A DNA stretch of 64,000 nucleotides from Pseudomonas sp. TH15 (GTDB lineage Bacteria; Pseudomonadota; Gammaproteobacteria; Pseudomonadales; Pseudomonadaceae). The translations under genes and the position numbers were made by a program. The notes below the pieces were generated by a model. It made no database searches and was not told the DNA's origin. It saw only the letters and a list, made by a program, of their open reading frames with translations. The stretch is from assembly GCF_016651105.1 (NCBI RefSeq), contig NZ_JAEKEL010000001.1:3028001-3092000 (forward strand). The letters run 5' to 3'. The first letter of the stretch is position 1, and each line of letters opens with the position of its first letter. Shown here piece by piece: positions 25,338 through 34,027 of this stretch.

Positions 25338-26879
25338 TTAATGGCTGACGTTATCGACCGCGATGGCTTCACCGCTGACGTCGGCATAATAAGGCTGCCG
25401 CTTGGCGATGATCAGGTAGAGCATCCCTGCAATCCCGGCGCCAATCAGCCAGGAGAACGGCGATACCAAGTGGAAACCCGGCATCAGCGCCAGGACGATG
25501 GCGATCAACGCTGCAGGAATAAACGCCGCCACGGCGCGCAGATTGACGCCTCGGCTGTAGTAATAAGCGCCGTTGGGGTCTTCGCTGTACAACTGCGGCA
25601 CGTTGACCTGACCTTTTCGTACAAGCCAGTAGTCGACCATGATCACCCCGTACAACGGGCCGAGCAGAGCGCCGAGGCCGGACAGGAAATACACGATCAC
25701 TAACGGGCTGTTGTAGAGGTTCCACGGCAGGATCAACACGGCGATGGTCGCGCTGATCAGCCCGGCGCGGCGGAAGGTCAGGTATTTCGGCGCCAGGTTA
25801 CTGAGCACGAAGGCCGGGGCGACGAAGTTGGCCATGATGTTCACCGCCACGGTGACGATCAGGAACGCCAGGCAACCGAGCACCAGGAAGAAGGTGTTGG
25901 GGATCGAGGCGATGATTTCCGTCGGGCTTTCGATGATCCGGCCGTTGATCTGAAATTGCGCGCCGCAGAGCAGGACGGTGATGCTGGCGAACACCAGAAT
26001 ATTGACCGGCAGGCCCCAGAAATTTCCGACCTTGATGGTTTTGCGGCATGGTGAAGAGCGGGCGAAGTCGCAGAAGTTGAGGATCAGCGTGCCGTAGATC
26101 GACAGCCACAGCGCACCGCCGGCAAAGATATTGCGCCACATCTCGCCACCGGTCAGCGGTTCGCGAATCGACCAGGCGATGGTCGCGTTGGCCTGGAAGT
26201 ACATCCACCCGGCGAGGGAGGCGACGGTCAGCAGAATCACCGGCCCGGCAAACGCCTCGTAGCGCCGTACCATCTCCATGCCGTACGCCAGAATCCCCAG
26301 TTGCACGAACCAGATCGCCACGAAACACACCCAGCCCAAGGTCGACAGGCCGAGGATCGAGTTGTGGTCGTAATCGGCGAAACCGGGATGCACCGCTGTC
26401 AGTAATACCCGAAAGACCACCGACGCGAGGTACGTCTGAATTCCGAACCAGGCGATGGCGATAATGGCGCGAATCAGTGCAGGAATTTGCGCCCCGTGAA
26501 TGCCGAAACTGATCCGGCTGATGACCGGGAACGGCACACCGGTTTTCTGGCCCATGTAGCCGGAGAGGTTCATGAAGCTATACACCAGCGCCGCGCCGAT
26601 CCCCAACGACAGCAAGATCTGCCAACCGCCCAGCCCCAAGGCATACAGGCCGATGGCGAACGAGTAGTTGGCGATGTTGTGAACGTCATTTGTCCACAGG
26701 GCAAAGATGCTGTAACGACCCCAGCGCCGGCCTTCAGCCTTGGTGGGTGCCAGGTCTTTGTTATGCAAACGGGGGCTGAGTTGTAACGGCTCGGTCAGAC
26801 CGTCGTGGGGCAACGGTTGATCAAGGGCAGAGGAGGGCAGATCCAGCGCGATGTTGTTATTGGATAGGCTAGTACGCAT
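25338..26879 (-). CDS. NCS1 family nucleobase/allantoin/hydantoin permease
   Basis: The 513-residue protein has about twelve membrane helices and NCS1 signatures (RWGRYSIFALWTNDVHNIANY, GVPFPVISRISFGIHGA, GALLGPLYGVIMVDYWLVRKG). It should import a nucleobase-like compound with Na+ or H+. The start MRTSLSNNNIALDL (ATG 26877-26879) follows AGGAG at good spacing. The racemase-fold gene follows after 57 bases, so a shared transcript and pathway are likely, as in hydantoin or allantoin use. A TTGTATACAA palindrome lies about 170 bases upstream. Confidence 0.92.
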   Translation of the reverse strand: MRTSLSNNNIALDLPSSALDQPLPHDGLTEPLQLSPRLHNKDLAPTKAEGRRWGRYSIFALWTNDVHNIANYSFAIGLYALGLGGWQILLSLGIGAALVYSFMNLSGYMGQKTGVPFPVISRISFGIHGAQIPALIRAIIAIAWFGIQTYLASVVFRVLLTAVHPGFADYDHNSILGLSTLGWVCFVAIWFVQLGILAYGMEMVRRYEAFAGPVILLTVASLAGWMYFQANATIAWSIREPLTGGEMWRNIFAGGALWLSIYGTLILNFCDFARSSPCRKTIKVGNFWGLPVNILVFASITVLLCGAQFQINGRIIESPTEIIASIPNTFFLVLGCLAFLIVTVAVNIMANFVAPAFVLSNLAPKYLTFRRAGLISATIAVLILPWNLYNSPLVIVYFLSGLGALLGPLYGVIMVDYWLVRKGQVNVPQLYSEDPNGAYYYSRGVNLRAVAAFIPAALIAIVLALMPGFHLVSPFSWLIGAGIAGMLYLIIAKRQPYYADVSGEAIAVDNVSH

Positions 26880-27048
26880 TCCGGCAGGCTCCTGATGCTC
26901 GAAGGCCGCGATGACTGTGCATGAGCGTGGGCTCGACAAATCTTCGTCGCGGGTGGCGAGCATCACTGGTTACGGGGCATCTGCAGCCTGTACGGGATAG
27001 GGCGCTTCAGGCTTGCGGATCTAAAGTGTGTGTATGTTTTGATTGTGA

Positions 27049-27058
27049 TTGTATACAA
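27049..27058. promoter_or_regulatory. candidate GntR-type operator
   Basis: TTGTATACAA is a perfect palindrome of the form bound by FCD-type GntR regulators. It lies within a wider TGTTTTG...CAAAACA symmetry (27035-27062), upstream of the NCS1 permease gene. No regulator gene is adjacent. Confidence 0.45.
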
Positions 27059-27304
27059 AACATAAGTGCACTAAAGCCAGATCTATGCCAGCTCAAGATC
27101 TATGCGCAGCCGTGCTCATTTCGAAAAGTTATCGAAGCGCGCTAAGTATTTGAAAATAAGTGGTTAAAATTTGACCGGTTGAACAGGTATTTATTTTTGG
27201 CGGGGGATTTTGAGGGTGGGCAAGGACGGCGCTTTTTTTCGTGGGATGTAACTTTTCGGGGCGAAGGAACTAAAAGTGCACACATAAATGGCACTTGTGG
27301 TGAC

Positions 27305-27324
27305 ATTAATGTGTACACATTAAT
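27305..27324. promoter_or_regulatory. 20-bp perfect palindrome
   Basis: ATTAATGTGTACACATTAAT is perfectly self-complementary with no loop, as expected for a dimeric repressor site rather than an RNA hairpin. The gene it controls is unclear. Confidence 0.5.
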
Positions 27325-27341
27325 TTGAAGTAGACATCGAA

Positions 27342-27436
27342 CCTGTGGGCGCGGGCTTGCTCGCGAAGGGGCCGGCACATTCAGCATCATTGTTGAATGT
27401 CAGTCCGCTTTCGCGAGCAAGCCCGCTCCCACAGGG
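27342..27436. repeat. REP doublet (GGGCTTGCTCGCGAA type)
   Basis: Two inverted REP units (CCTGTGGGCGCGGGCTTGCT and complement) flank a 45-base spacer, downstream of cysH. Confidence 0.9.
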
Positions 27437-27455
27437 GATCTCCACAAGGCTCGGA

Positions 27456-28196
27456 TTAAGCCTTGGATTTACTGATGATATTCCCCGCATGCAACCCGCA
27501 TTCTTTCTGCGTCGCTTCTTCCCACCACCAGCGACCTTCACGTTCATGCTGGTTCGGCAGCACCGGGCGCGTGCAAGGCTCGCAGCCGATGCTGATGAAC
27601 CCACGCTCATGCAGGCTGTTGTACGGCAGCTCCAGCATGCGGATGTAACCCCAGATTTCTTCGCTGGTCATTTGCGCCAACGGGTTGAACTTGTACAGGG
27701 TGCGCTCGGGCGTGGAGAACGCGGTGTCTATCTCCAGCACCGCGACGGTGCTGCGGGTGCCCGGGCTCTGGTCCCGGCGCTGGCCGGTGGCCCAAGCGGT
27801 GACGCCGGACAGTTTGCGACGCAGCGGTTCGATCTTGCGGATGCCACAGCATTCGCCATGGCCGTCCTTATAGAAGCTGAACAGGCCTTTTTCCTTCACG
27901 AACGGTTCAAGTTTCGTGTAGTCCGGCGACACCAGTTCGATGTCGATCTTATAGTGCTCGCGCACTTGATCGATGAAACGGTAGGTCTCGGGGTGCAAGC
28001 GCCCGGTATCGAGGCTGAACACTTTGACGTTCTTGTTCAGCTTCCAGGCCATGTCCACCAGCACCACGTCTTCGGCGCCGCTGAAAGATATCCACAGGTC
28101 ATCGCCAAACTCGGCGAACGCGAGCTTCAGGATGTCCTGCGCGGATTTGTTGGCATAGGTCGTGGCGAGTTCCACGACGTCGAACGTTGGGCTCAT
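27456..28196 (-). CDS. cysH: phosphoadenylyl/adenylyl-sulfate reductase
   Basis: The 246-residue protein reduces activated sulfate to sulfite in assimilation. It has the PAPS-reductase core ([21 protein letters not shown]) and the catalytic cysteine in KECGLH (Cys233). The pairs Cys116-Cys117 and Cys205/Cys208 bind a 4Fe-4S cluster. That cluster marks the APS-using type found in Pseudomonas rather than the PAPS-using enterobacterial type. Read leftwards it is divergent from thrH, an order shared with other pseudomonads. It ends before a REP doublet. Confidence 0.95.
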   Translation of the reverse strand: MSPTFDVVELATTYANKSAQDILKLAFAEFGDDLWISFSGAEDVVLVDMAWKLNKNVKVFSLDTGRLHPETYRFIDQVREHYKIDIELVSPDYTKLEPFVKEKGLFSFYKDGHGECCGIRKIEPLRRKLSGVTAWATGQRRDQSPGTRSTVAVLEIDTAFSTPERTLYKFNPLAQMTSEEIWGYIRMLELPYNSLHERGFISIGCEPCTRPVLPNQHEREGRWWWEEATQKECGLHAGNIISKSKA

Positions 28197-28369
28197 CAGG
28201 GCGGCTTCCTACAGGTCAGTGGCGCTTGGCGCTCTATATGGACCAGATGGTACCAAAATCCTACAGCCGCTGGCGCCCCCTCTGCGTTGCGCAGGCTGGC
28301 CCGAGTCGCTAGAGTTCGGCAATCTTTTTGCTCGCTCGACTCAATAATCAATACAAATGGGAGTGTCTT

Positions 28370-28987
28370 GTGGAAATTGCCTGTCTGGATCTTGAAGGTG
28401 TGCTGGTCCCGGAAATCTGGATCGCCTTCGCCGAAAAAACCGGAATCGAATCCCTCCGGGCTACCACCCGGGACATTCCCGATTACGACGTGCTGATGAA
28501 GCAGCGCCTGCGAATCCTCGACGAGCATGGCCTGAAGCTCTCCGACATCCAGGAAGTGATCGCCACGCTGCAGCCGCTGGACGGCGCCATCGAGTTCGTC
28601 AACTGGCTGCGCGAGCGCTTCCAGGTGGTGATTCTGTCGGACACGTTCTACGAGTTTTCCCAGCCGCTGATGCGTCAACTGGGCTTCCCGACCTTGCTTT
28701 GCCATCGTCTGATTACCGACGATGCCGGGCGGGTGACGAGCTATCAGTTGCGTCAGAAAGATCCCAAGCGTCAGTCGGTATTGGCTTTCAAGAGTCTTTA
28801 CTACCGGGTGATCGCGGCGGGTGATTCCTACAATGACACCACGATGCTGGGCGAGGCGGATGCCGGGATTCTGTTCCATGCGCCGGACAATGTGATTCGC
28901 GAGTTCCCGCAGTTCCCGGCGGTGCATACCTTTGCGGAGTTGAAGCAGGAATTCATCAAGGCCTCGAATCGGGCGTTGAGTTTGTAA
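28370..28987 (+). CDS. thrH: ThrH phosphoserine phosphatase / homoserine phosphotransferase
   Basis: The 205-residue HAD protein begins EIACLDLEGVLVPE, with the DxE form of motif I typical of ThrH. SDTFYEFS and AAGDSYNDTTMLGEAD supply motifs II and IV. ThrH dephosphorylates phosphoserine and can pass the phosphate to homoserine. The start is a GTG at 28370, preceded by GGGAG; this fits the conserved N-terminus better than the upstream frame. It is divergent from cysH and convergent with pabB. Confidence 0.93.
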   Translation: MEIACLDLEGVLVPEIWIAFAEKTGIESLRATTRDIPDYDVLMKQRLRILDEHGLKLSDIQEVIATLQPLDGAIEFVNWLRERFQVVILSDTFYEFSQPLMRQLGFPTLLCHRLITDDAGRVTSYQLRQKDPKRQSVLAFKSLYYRVIAAGDSYNDTTMLGEADAGILFHAPDNVIREFPQFPAVHTFAELKQEFIKASNRALSL

Positions 28988-28997
28988 ACACAACATT

Positions 28998-29090
28998 GTG
29001 GCGAGGGAGCTTGCTCCCGTTCGGCTGCGAAGCAGTCGCGAGGATTTTGGGGGCGCTTCGCACCCCAGCGGGAGCAAGCTCCCTCGCCGC
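28998..29090. repeat. long REP inverted repeat (GGCGAGGGAGCTTGCTCCC type)
   Basis: The arms GTGGCGAGGGAGCTTGCTCC and complement flank inner complementary GGCTGCGAAGCAGTCG/GGGGCGCTTCGCACCCC segments, between convergent genes. Confidence 0.9.
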
Positions 29091-29096
29091 AAAAAG

Positions 29097-30434
29097 CTAA
29101 AGGTTTTGCAGGGTATCGAGCAACACCTTCACCTTGGTTATCGATTCCTGATACTCAGCCTGCCACTCCGAATCAGCAACAATCCCGCCGCCGCCCCAGC
29201 AACACACCTGCCCATCCTTGACCAGCAAACTGCGAATGGCGATGGAGCTGTCCATCTCGCCGCGCACGTCCAGGTAAACCAACGAACCGCAGTACAACCC
29301 ACGCCGGGTCGGCTCCAGTTCATCAATGATCTGCATCGCGCGGATTTTCGGCGCGCCGGTAATCGAACCGCCGGGGAAGCTGCCGGCGATCAGGTCCAAT
29401 GCGTCCTTGTCTTGCGCCAGTTCACCGGTAACGCTGCTCACCAGGTGATGCACGTTCGGATAGCTTTCCAGGCTGAACAACTCCGGCACCCGCACCGAAC
29501 CGATGCGACAGGTGCGACCGAGATCGTTGCGCAGCAGGTCGACGATCATCAGGTTTTCCGCGCGATCCTTGGGACTGGCCAAGAGTTCGGCGGCGTTTGC
29601 GGCGTCTTCGGCAGGTGTCAGACCGCGAGGGCGGGTGCCTTTGATCGGGCGGGTTTCCACCTGACGCTCACTGACTTTGACGAAACGCTCCGGTGACAGG
29701 CTCAGCACCGCACCGCCGTCAGGCAGGCTCTGGAAACCGGAAAACGGCGTCGGGCAGGCCGCCCGCAGCGCGCAATACGCGGTCCATGGGTCACCCTGGC
29801 ATTGCGCGCGAAAGCGCTGGGCGAAGTTGACCTGATAGCAGTCGCCGGCCTGGATGTACTGCTGGATCCGTTCAAGGGCCTGGCGATAATCGTCGGCGCT
29901 GAGATCGGCACTCATTGGGGCTTTCAGCTTGAACGGTTCGGCCGGTTCAGAGGCTGGCTGGCTGAACAGCGCGATCAAACGTTGCCGCTCGCTTTCGATC
30001 AGCGTCGGGTGGAACACCAACTGACTTGTAATCAGTTGGTGATCGCTGATCAACGCCCAGTCATACAGACCGAAACGCGCATCCGGCAAGTGCAGGTCGT
30101 CTTGCGCCTGGCTCGGCAGATTCTCCAGATGACGGCCGAAGTCGTAACTCAGGTAGCCAATCAAACCGCCAGCGAAAGGCAGGTCATTCGGGACTGACGC
30201 TTTACCCAGTCGTGTCAGATTGTCCCGAAGACGTTGCAGGAAATCGCCGCCGCTTTCGTTCGGCAACACGGCTAACTGCGCCAACGGCCAAGCGCTGAGC
30301 AGGTCAAAACGACCGCGATCAGCCGTTGGCCGGCCACTGTCGAGCAGCACGGCGCCGGGGGCATGACGAATCGCCGCGAAGTACTCGGCGGGGTTGGCGC
30401 GATAGGGCAGCGGGTGTACGGAACAGGTCAACAT
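29097..30434 (-). CDS. pabB: aminodeoxychorismate synthase component I
   Basis: The 445-residue chorismate-using enzyme makes 4-amino-4-deoxychorismate for folate with the PabA amidotransferase. Signatures include DCYQVNFAQRF, FSLSPERF-like LSLSPERFVKV, PIKGTRPRG, LIVDLLRNDLGR-like MIVDLLRNDLGR and SFPGGSITGAPK. The PIKGT lysine is the type found in PabB. The start MLTCSVHPLPYR fits the family. It is a monocistronic leftward gene. Confidence 0.95.
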   Translation of the reverse strand: MLTCSVHPLPYRANPAEYFAAIRHAPGAVLLDSGRPTADRGRFDLLSAWPLAQLAVLPNESGGDFLQRLRDNLTRLGKASVPNDLPFAGGLIGYLSYDFGRHLENLPSQAQDDLHLPDARFGLYDWALISDHQLITSQLVFHPTLIESERQRLIALFSQPASEPAEPFKLKAPMSADLSADDYRQALERIQQYIQAGDCYQVNFAQRFRAQCQGDPWTAYCALRAACPTPFSGFQSLPDGGAVLSLSPERFVKVSERQVETRPIKGTRPRGLTPAEDAANAAELLASPKDRAENLMIVDLLRNDLGRTCRIGSVRVPELFSLESYPNVHHLVSSVTGELAQDKDALDLIAGSFPGGSITGAPKIRAMQIIDELEPTRRGLYCGSLVYLDVRGEMDSSIAIRSLLVKDGQVCCWGGGGIVADSEWQAEYQESITKVKVLLDTLQNL

Positions 30435-30508
30435 GGGCGGGGCAGATCAGCCATCGAGGCGGGGTGGCGATTGTAGTCCTCTCCGATGCCAGATCAAAGT
30501 CAAAAGCC

Positions 30509-30672
30509 TGCCCCCTCACCCCAGCCCTCTCCCCAAGGGGCGAGGGGGAAAGGGAGCAGATCTTCACGCTTTTCAAGGCCTGAGTTCGACTCAAGACTTT
30601 CAGGTCGGCGTACCTCGAACATCCACCTCGGTCAGTCCCCTCTCCCTATGGGAGAGGGTTAGGGTGAGGGGC
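30509..30672. repeat. C-rich inverted repeat pair (CCCTCACCC..CTCTCCC type)
   Basis: Two units, CCCCCTCACCCCAGCCCTCT (from 30511) and the inverted form ending GAGAGGGTTAGGGTGAGGGG (to 30671), face each other. Each has its own internal palindrome. They separate pabB from the upstream ligase operon. Confidence 0.85.
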
Positions 30673-30675
30673 TTT

Positions 30676-31662
30676 TCAACCCTCAACCGGCGGAATATGC
30701 CCAAACATCTCCTGAACAAACGCCACCCGTTCCTGCGCGGTCTCGCTAATCCCGCGAGCCTTCAATTCTTCCAGCCGCGCCTCGACCGCATGGGTACGCA
30801 ACGTCAGCCCACAATCGTTGGCAATCTGAATGTTCAACCCCGGCCGGGCGTTCAGCTCAAGAATCAGCGGGCCTTTCTCCTGGTCGAGCACCATGTCCAC
30901 GCCGATGTAACCCAGCCCGCACAGCTCATAGCAACCGGCGGCGAGTTTCATGAAGCCGTCCCAGTAGGGCAATTGCACGCCGTCCACTGCGTTGGTGGTG
31001 TCCGGGTGTTTGGCGATGATGTTGTTCAACCAGGTGCCGCGCAGGGTCAGGCCGGTTGCCAGGTCGACACCGACGCCGATGGCGCCCTGGTGCAGGTTAG
31101 CCTTGCCGCCAGACTGGCGAGTCGGCAGGCGTAGCATGGCCATCACCGGGTAACCCATCAGCACGATAATGCGAATGTCCGGCACGCCTTCGTAGCTGAT
31201 GCTCTTGAAAATCTGGTCCGGGGTCACGCGGTATTCGATCAGCGCCCGGTCACGGTGGCCGCCCAGGGAATACAGGCCGGTGAGGATGCTGGAGATATGG
31301 TGCTCGAGTTCCTCATGGCTGAGGATCTTTCCGGACACCGTGCGATAACGGCCCTCGAAACGGTCGGCCACCACAATAATGCCGTCACCGCCCGCGCCCT
31401 GGGCCGGTTTGATCACGAAGTCGTTACGCCCTCCGATGATCTGGTCGAGGTTGTCGATTTCTTTCTCGGTGGAAATGATCCCGTACAACTCCGGCACGTT
31501 AATCCCGGCGGCAATCGCGCGTTCCTTGGTGATGATCTTGTCATCGACAATCGGGTACAGGCTGCGCTTGTTGTACTTGAGCACGTAGTCTGCGTTACGC
31601 CGATTGATCCCCATGATGCCCCGGGCTTCCAGGGCCTTCCAGGTCTTCCAGAAACCGAACAT
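30676..31662 (-). CDS. alpha-L-glutamate-ligase-like ATP-grasp protein
   Basis: The 328-residue protein has an ATP-grasp fold of the sugar-transfer-associated/RimK-like type. It has MGINRRNADYVLKYNKRSLY, the ATP loop FVIKPAQGAGGDGIIVV, and a closing metal-binding segment LILELNARPGLNIQIAN. It is inferred to ligate an amino acid or peptide; the substrate is unknown. Its ATG overlaps the stop of the 7TM transglutaminase gene (TAATG), and a DTGA-motif protease gene lies upstream, so the three are one operon. Confidence 0.9.
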   Translation of the reverse strand: MFGFWKTWKALEARGIMGINRRNADYVLKYNKRSLYPIVDDKIITKERAIAAGINVPELYGIISTEKEIDNLDQIIGGRNDFVIKPAQGAGGDGIIVVADRFEGRYRTVSGKILSHEELEHHISSILTGLYSLGGHRDRALIEYRVTPDQIFKSISYEGVPDIRIIVLMGYPVMAMLRLPTRQSGGKANLHQGAIGVGVDLATGLTLRGTWLNNIIAKHPDTTNAVDGVQLPYWDGFMKLAAGCYELCGLGYIGVDMVLDQEKGPLILELNARPGLNIQIANDCGLTLRTHAVEARLEELKARGISETAQERVAFVQEMFGHIPPVEG

Positions 31663-33194
31663 TACGAGTCAGCCTTGAGAAACGCTTTGAAGCGGATCAG
31701 CTCGGTCAGGCGGTAGCCGCGATAGCGACCCATGGCCAGCATGAAGCCCACCAGAATGAACAGGATCGCCGGGAAGGTGAACACGAAGTAGACCAGTTCC
31801 GGAACACTCATGATCAGGTGCGCCAGGGAGGCGGCGAACAGCGTACCGATTGCCACTTTCAGGGCATGCCCGGAGCCGCGTTCTTCCCAGGTGATCGATA
31901 GGCGTTCGATGGTCATGGTCAGAATCACCATCGGGAACAGCGCCACCGATAACCCGCGCTCCAGCCCAAGTTTATGGCTGAACAGACTGATCGCCGCGAT
32001 CAGTACCACGACAAAGGTCAGCACCACCGACAGCCTCGGCAGCATTTGCAGCTTCAAGTGTTCAAGATAGGAACGCAGCGACAGCCCCAGTGCGGTAATG
32101 ATCGTAAACAGCACAATCCCGAAGCCCAGCTGCGTCTCGCGGAAGGCCAGGGCAATCAGCACCGGGGTAAAGGTGCCGAGGGTCTGCAGGCCGATCAGGT
32201 TGCGCAGGATCAGGATCACCAGCACGCCAATCGGGATCATCACCATGATCATGAACGTCTGCTGGGTTTGCAGCGGCAGGCCGTACAGCGAGTATTCGAG
32301 GAAGTTGGCGTCGGTGTTTTCGTCGGTCAGCTTGGCCAGGCGAATGGCGTTCATTTCGCTGTTGTTCAGGCTGAAGGTTACGTTGGCTTTCTTGCCGCCA
32401 TCAACGGTGATCAGGTTTTCGTCGCCGGTCCACCACAGCAGGCGGTCGGTCGGCATGCCCTGTTCGCCGGTTTCCGGGTTGAAGTACAGCCAATCGGTGC
32501 CGTTGAAGCTGCGCAACCAGAGTTCAGGGATTTGCGGTTGGTCGGCCACCAGACGGATGGTGTGGACCTTCTCCACTGGCACGTGGGCGATGGACAGCAC
32601 CAGCTCGACGATCCGGGCTTTGTTCGCGGTGGAAGGATCACCGCCGAGCAACAGCTTCACGTTGTCGTCGTTGAGATTGTTGACGCGCTTGATCGCTTCG
32701 CCGACGAAGGTTTCGACGTCGGCCGAGTGCTGGCGAATCGGCGCGAGCAGGGCTTCGGCGGCGACTTTTTCCGCACCTTCGACGGCGATGCTGTCGCGGA
32801 AGGTCGGGCCTTTGATCTTGGATTTTTCGCCGGAATAACGTTTGGTCAGCACCAGGCGGTAATAAAGGGTCTGGTTGCCCTTGGCCCGACGTGCCGACCA
32901 CGTGACCTTGCGGTTGCCATCGATCCGGTTCACCGCCACGCCGTAGTTATTGGAGATAAAGCTTTCGTTCAGGCTCACAAAGTCGCGGCTCAGCGGCGGC
33001 ACGAACATCTGGATCTTGACCGGGTCCTTGGCACTGGCGACGAACTCGACCTTGGCGTCGATGTTCCACAAGTCGTCAGTGGCGTCTTCGGTCACGGGAA
33101 TCCCGAGCACGAAGATCTGATAGGCCGTAACTGAAATGCCCAGCACCACCAGAATGGCGATCAGGATTTTCAGGTGGAGGTTAAGAGAGCGCAT
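31662..33194 (-). CDS. inactive transglutaminase fused to seven membrane helices
   Basis: The 510-residue protein has one N-terminal membrane helix, a periplasmic region (about 35-260) like the inactive transglutaminase domain, and a C-terminal block of about seven helices (from about 268). No Cys-His-Asp triad is visible in the periplasmic region. The domain may bind rather than cleave a peptide. It overlaps the ATP-grasp gene downstream by one base and follows the DTGA-motif protease gene by five bases. The arrangement suggests handling of a peptide made or modified by the ligase. Confidence 0.9.
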   Translation of the reverse strand: MRSLNLHLKILIAILVVLGISVTAYQIFVLGIPVTEDATDDLWNIDAKVEFVASAKDPVKIQMFVPPLSRDFVSLNESFISNNYGVAVNRIDGNRKVTWSARRAKGNQTLYYRLVLTKRYSGEKSKIKGPTFRDSIAVEGAEKVAAEALLAPIRQHSADVETFVGEAIKRVNNLNDDNVKLLLGGDPSTANKARIVELVLSIAHVPVEKVHTIRLVADQPQIPELWLRSFNGTDWLYFNPETGEQGMPTDRLLWWTGDENLITVDGGKKANVTFSLNNSEMNAIRLAKLTDENTDANFLEYSLYGLPLQTQQTFMIMVMIPIGVLVILILRNLIGLQTLGTFTPVLIALAFRETQLGFGIVLFTIITALGLSLRSYLEHLKLQMLPRLSVVLTFVVVLIAAISLFSHKLGLERGLSVALFPMVILTMTIERLSITWEERGSGHALKVAIGTLFAASLAHLIMSVPELVYFVFTFPAILFILVGFMLAMGRYRGYRLTELIRFKAFLKADS

Positions 33195-33199
33195 TGGAA

Positions 33200-33736
33200 T
33201 TACTCTGCGGTATGAGCGTCGGTGGCGCAGGCGGGTTTGCCAGCAGCGTATTTAAGACTGGGGTCGACCAGCGCATCGAAGCGTTTAAGTGCTTCGGAGC
33301 CGATCAGGAGCGGGTATTGGAAGGCGCTGCGGTCGGTCAGGTTCACTTCGATGCTGCGCGATGCCGAACCCATGCAGATATCCAGCTCGATCACCGGGCG
33401 GGCGGTGTATTTCTTGCCTTCTTCCGGGTCGTAGTCGCCGGCGCGGCGCTTGATTTTGCTGACCCGGGCCAATGGCCGTTCGATCGGGTGTGAGTGCGCG
33501 GCGTCGATGGCCAGGTAGAAACGGACCCAGGATTCGCCATTGCGTTTGAAACGTTTGATGTCCCGTGCGCTTAAGGAAGCGGTTTTCGCCCCGGTGTCGA
33601 GTTTGGCCGCGACTTCCAGGTCAATGCCATCCAGCGAGGCGTACTCGTTGAGGCCGTACACAGTCTTTTCCCCTGCCGCAGCAACACCGGGCAGGCAAAG
33701 AAGATAAAGGAATGTGGGGAAGGGCTTGAGTCTCAT
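33200..33736 (-). CDS. retropepsin-like protease family (ATP-dependent zinc protease name, DUF785)
   Basis: The 178-residue precursor has a signal peptide (MRLKPFPTFLYLLCLPGVAAA). Its core has AAKLDTGAKTASLSA, which carries an Asp-Thr-Gly-Ala aspartic-protease motif, and a later YPLLIGSEALKRFDALVDPS segment. The family is often named zinc protease, but no zinc motif such as HExxH is present. It should act in the periplasm, possibly as a dimer. It is the first gene of the operon with the inactive transglutaminase and ATP-grasp ligase, five bases before the next gene. Confidence 0.88.
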   Translation of the reverse strand: MRLKPFPTFLYLLCLPGVAAAGEKTVYGLNEYASLDGIDLEVAAKLDTGAKTASLSARDIKRFKRNGESWVRFYLAIDAAHSHPIERPLARVSKIKRRAGDYDPEEGKKYTARPVIELDICMGSASRSIEVNLTDRSAFQYPLLIGSEALKRFDALVDPSLKYAAGKPACATDAHTAE

Positions 33737-33954
33737 AAATCCTGGTGCGCAGCGGTCCGTACTTCGATTCAAGGCCCTGGCATCGCTGCGCAAGCTCCCT
33801 CGTATGCCTATCAGCTATTTATGACAAGCCGTGCAGATGCAGATGACAAGCAAATGCGGGCGGCATTCTAGCACGGTGGTTTTATGGCGCCAGCGCTGGC
33901 AGGCGGCTATAAACAGGTGTGCTGCGTTGTTATGGTGCAAGCGGTTATTAGACG

Positions 33955-33966
33955 ATTGTCGACAAT
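33955..33966. promoter_or_regulatory. GntR operator 1 of the prp operon
   Basis: ATTGTCGACAAT is a perfect 12-base palindrome, typical of FCD-type GntR sites, 73 bases before the regulator's start codon. Confidence 0.7.
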
Positions 33967-34027
33967 ACCTATTTATCCTTTGACTGTTCGGCCTGTATTC
34001 GCTAGTTTTTGCCGCATTAGCTTACAA

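Larger units (their letters stand above)
26880..27455. other. long intergenic region upstream of the NCS1 gene
   Basis: These 576 bases hold no supported gene. They include a TTGTATACAA palindrome (27049-27058), an AT-rich tract with a 20-base perfect palindrome (27305-27324) and a REP doublet (27342-27436). Short frames here lack ribosome binding sites and recognisable protein features. Confidence 0.6.

Noticed and set aside
27142..27390. 82-codon minus-strand frame in the long intergenic region
   Set aside because: It runs into the REP doublet and through the palindromes, with no ribosome binding site or protein-like composition.
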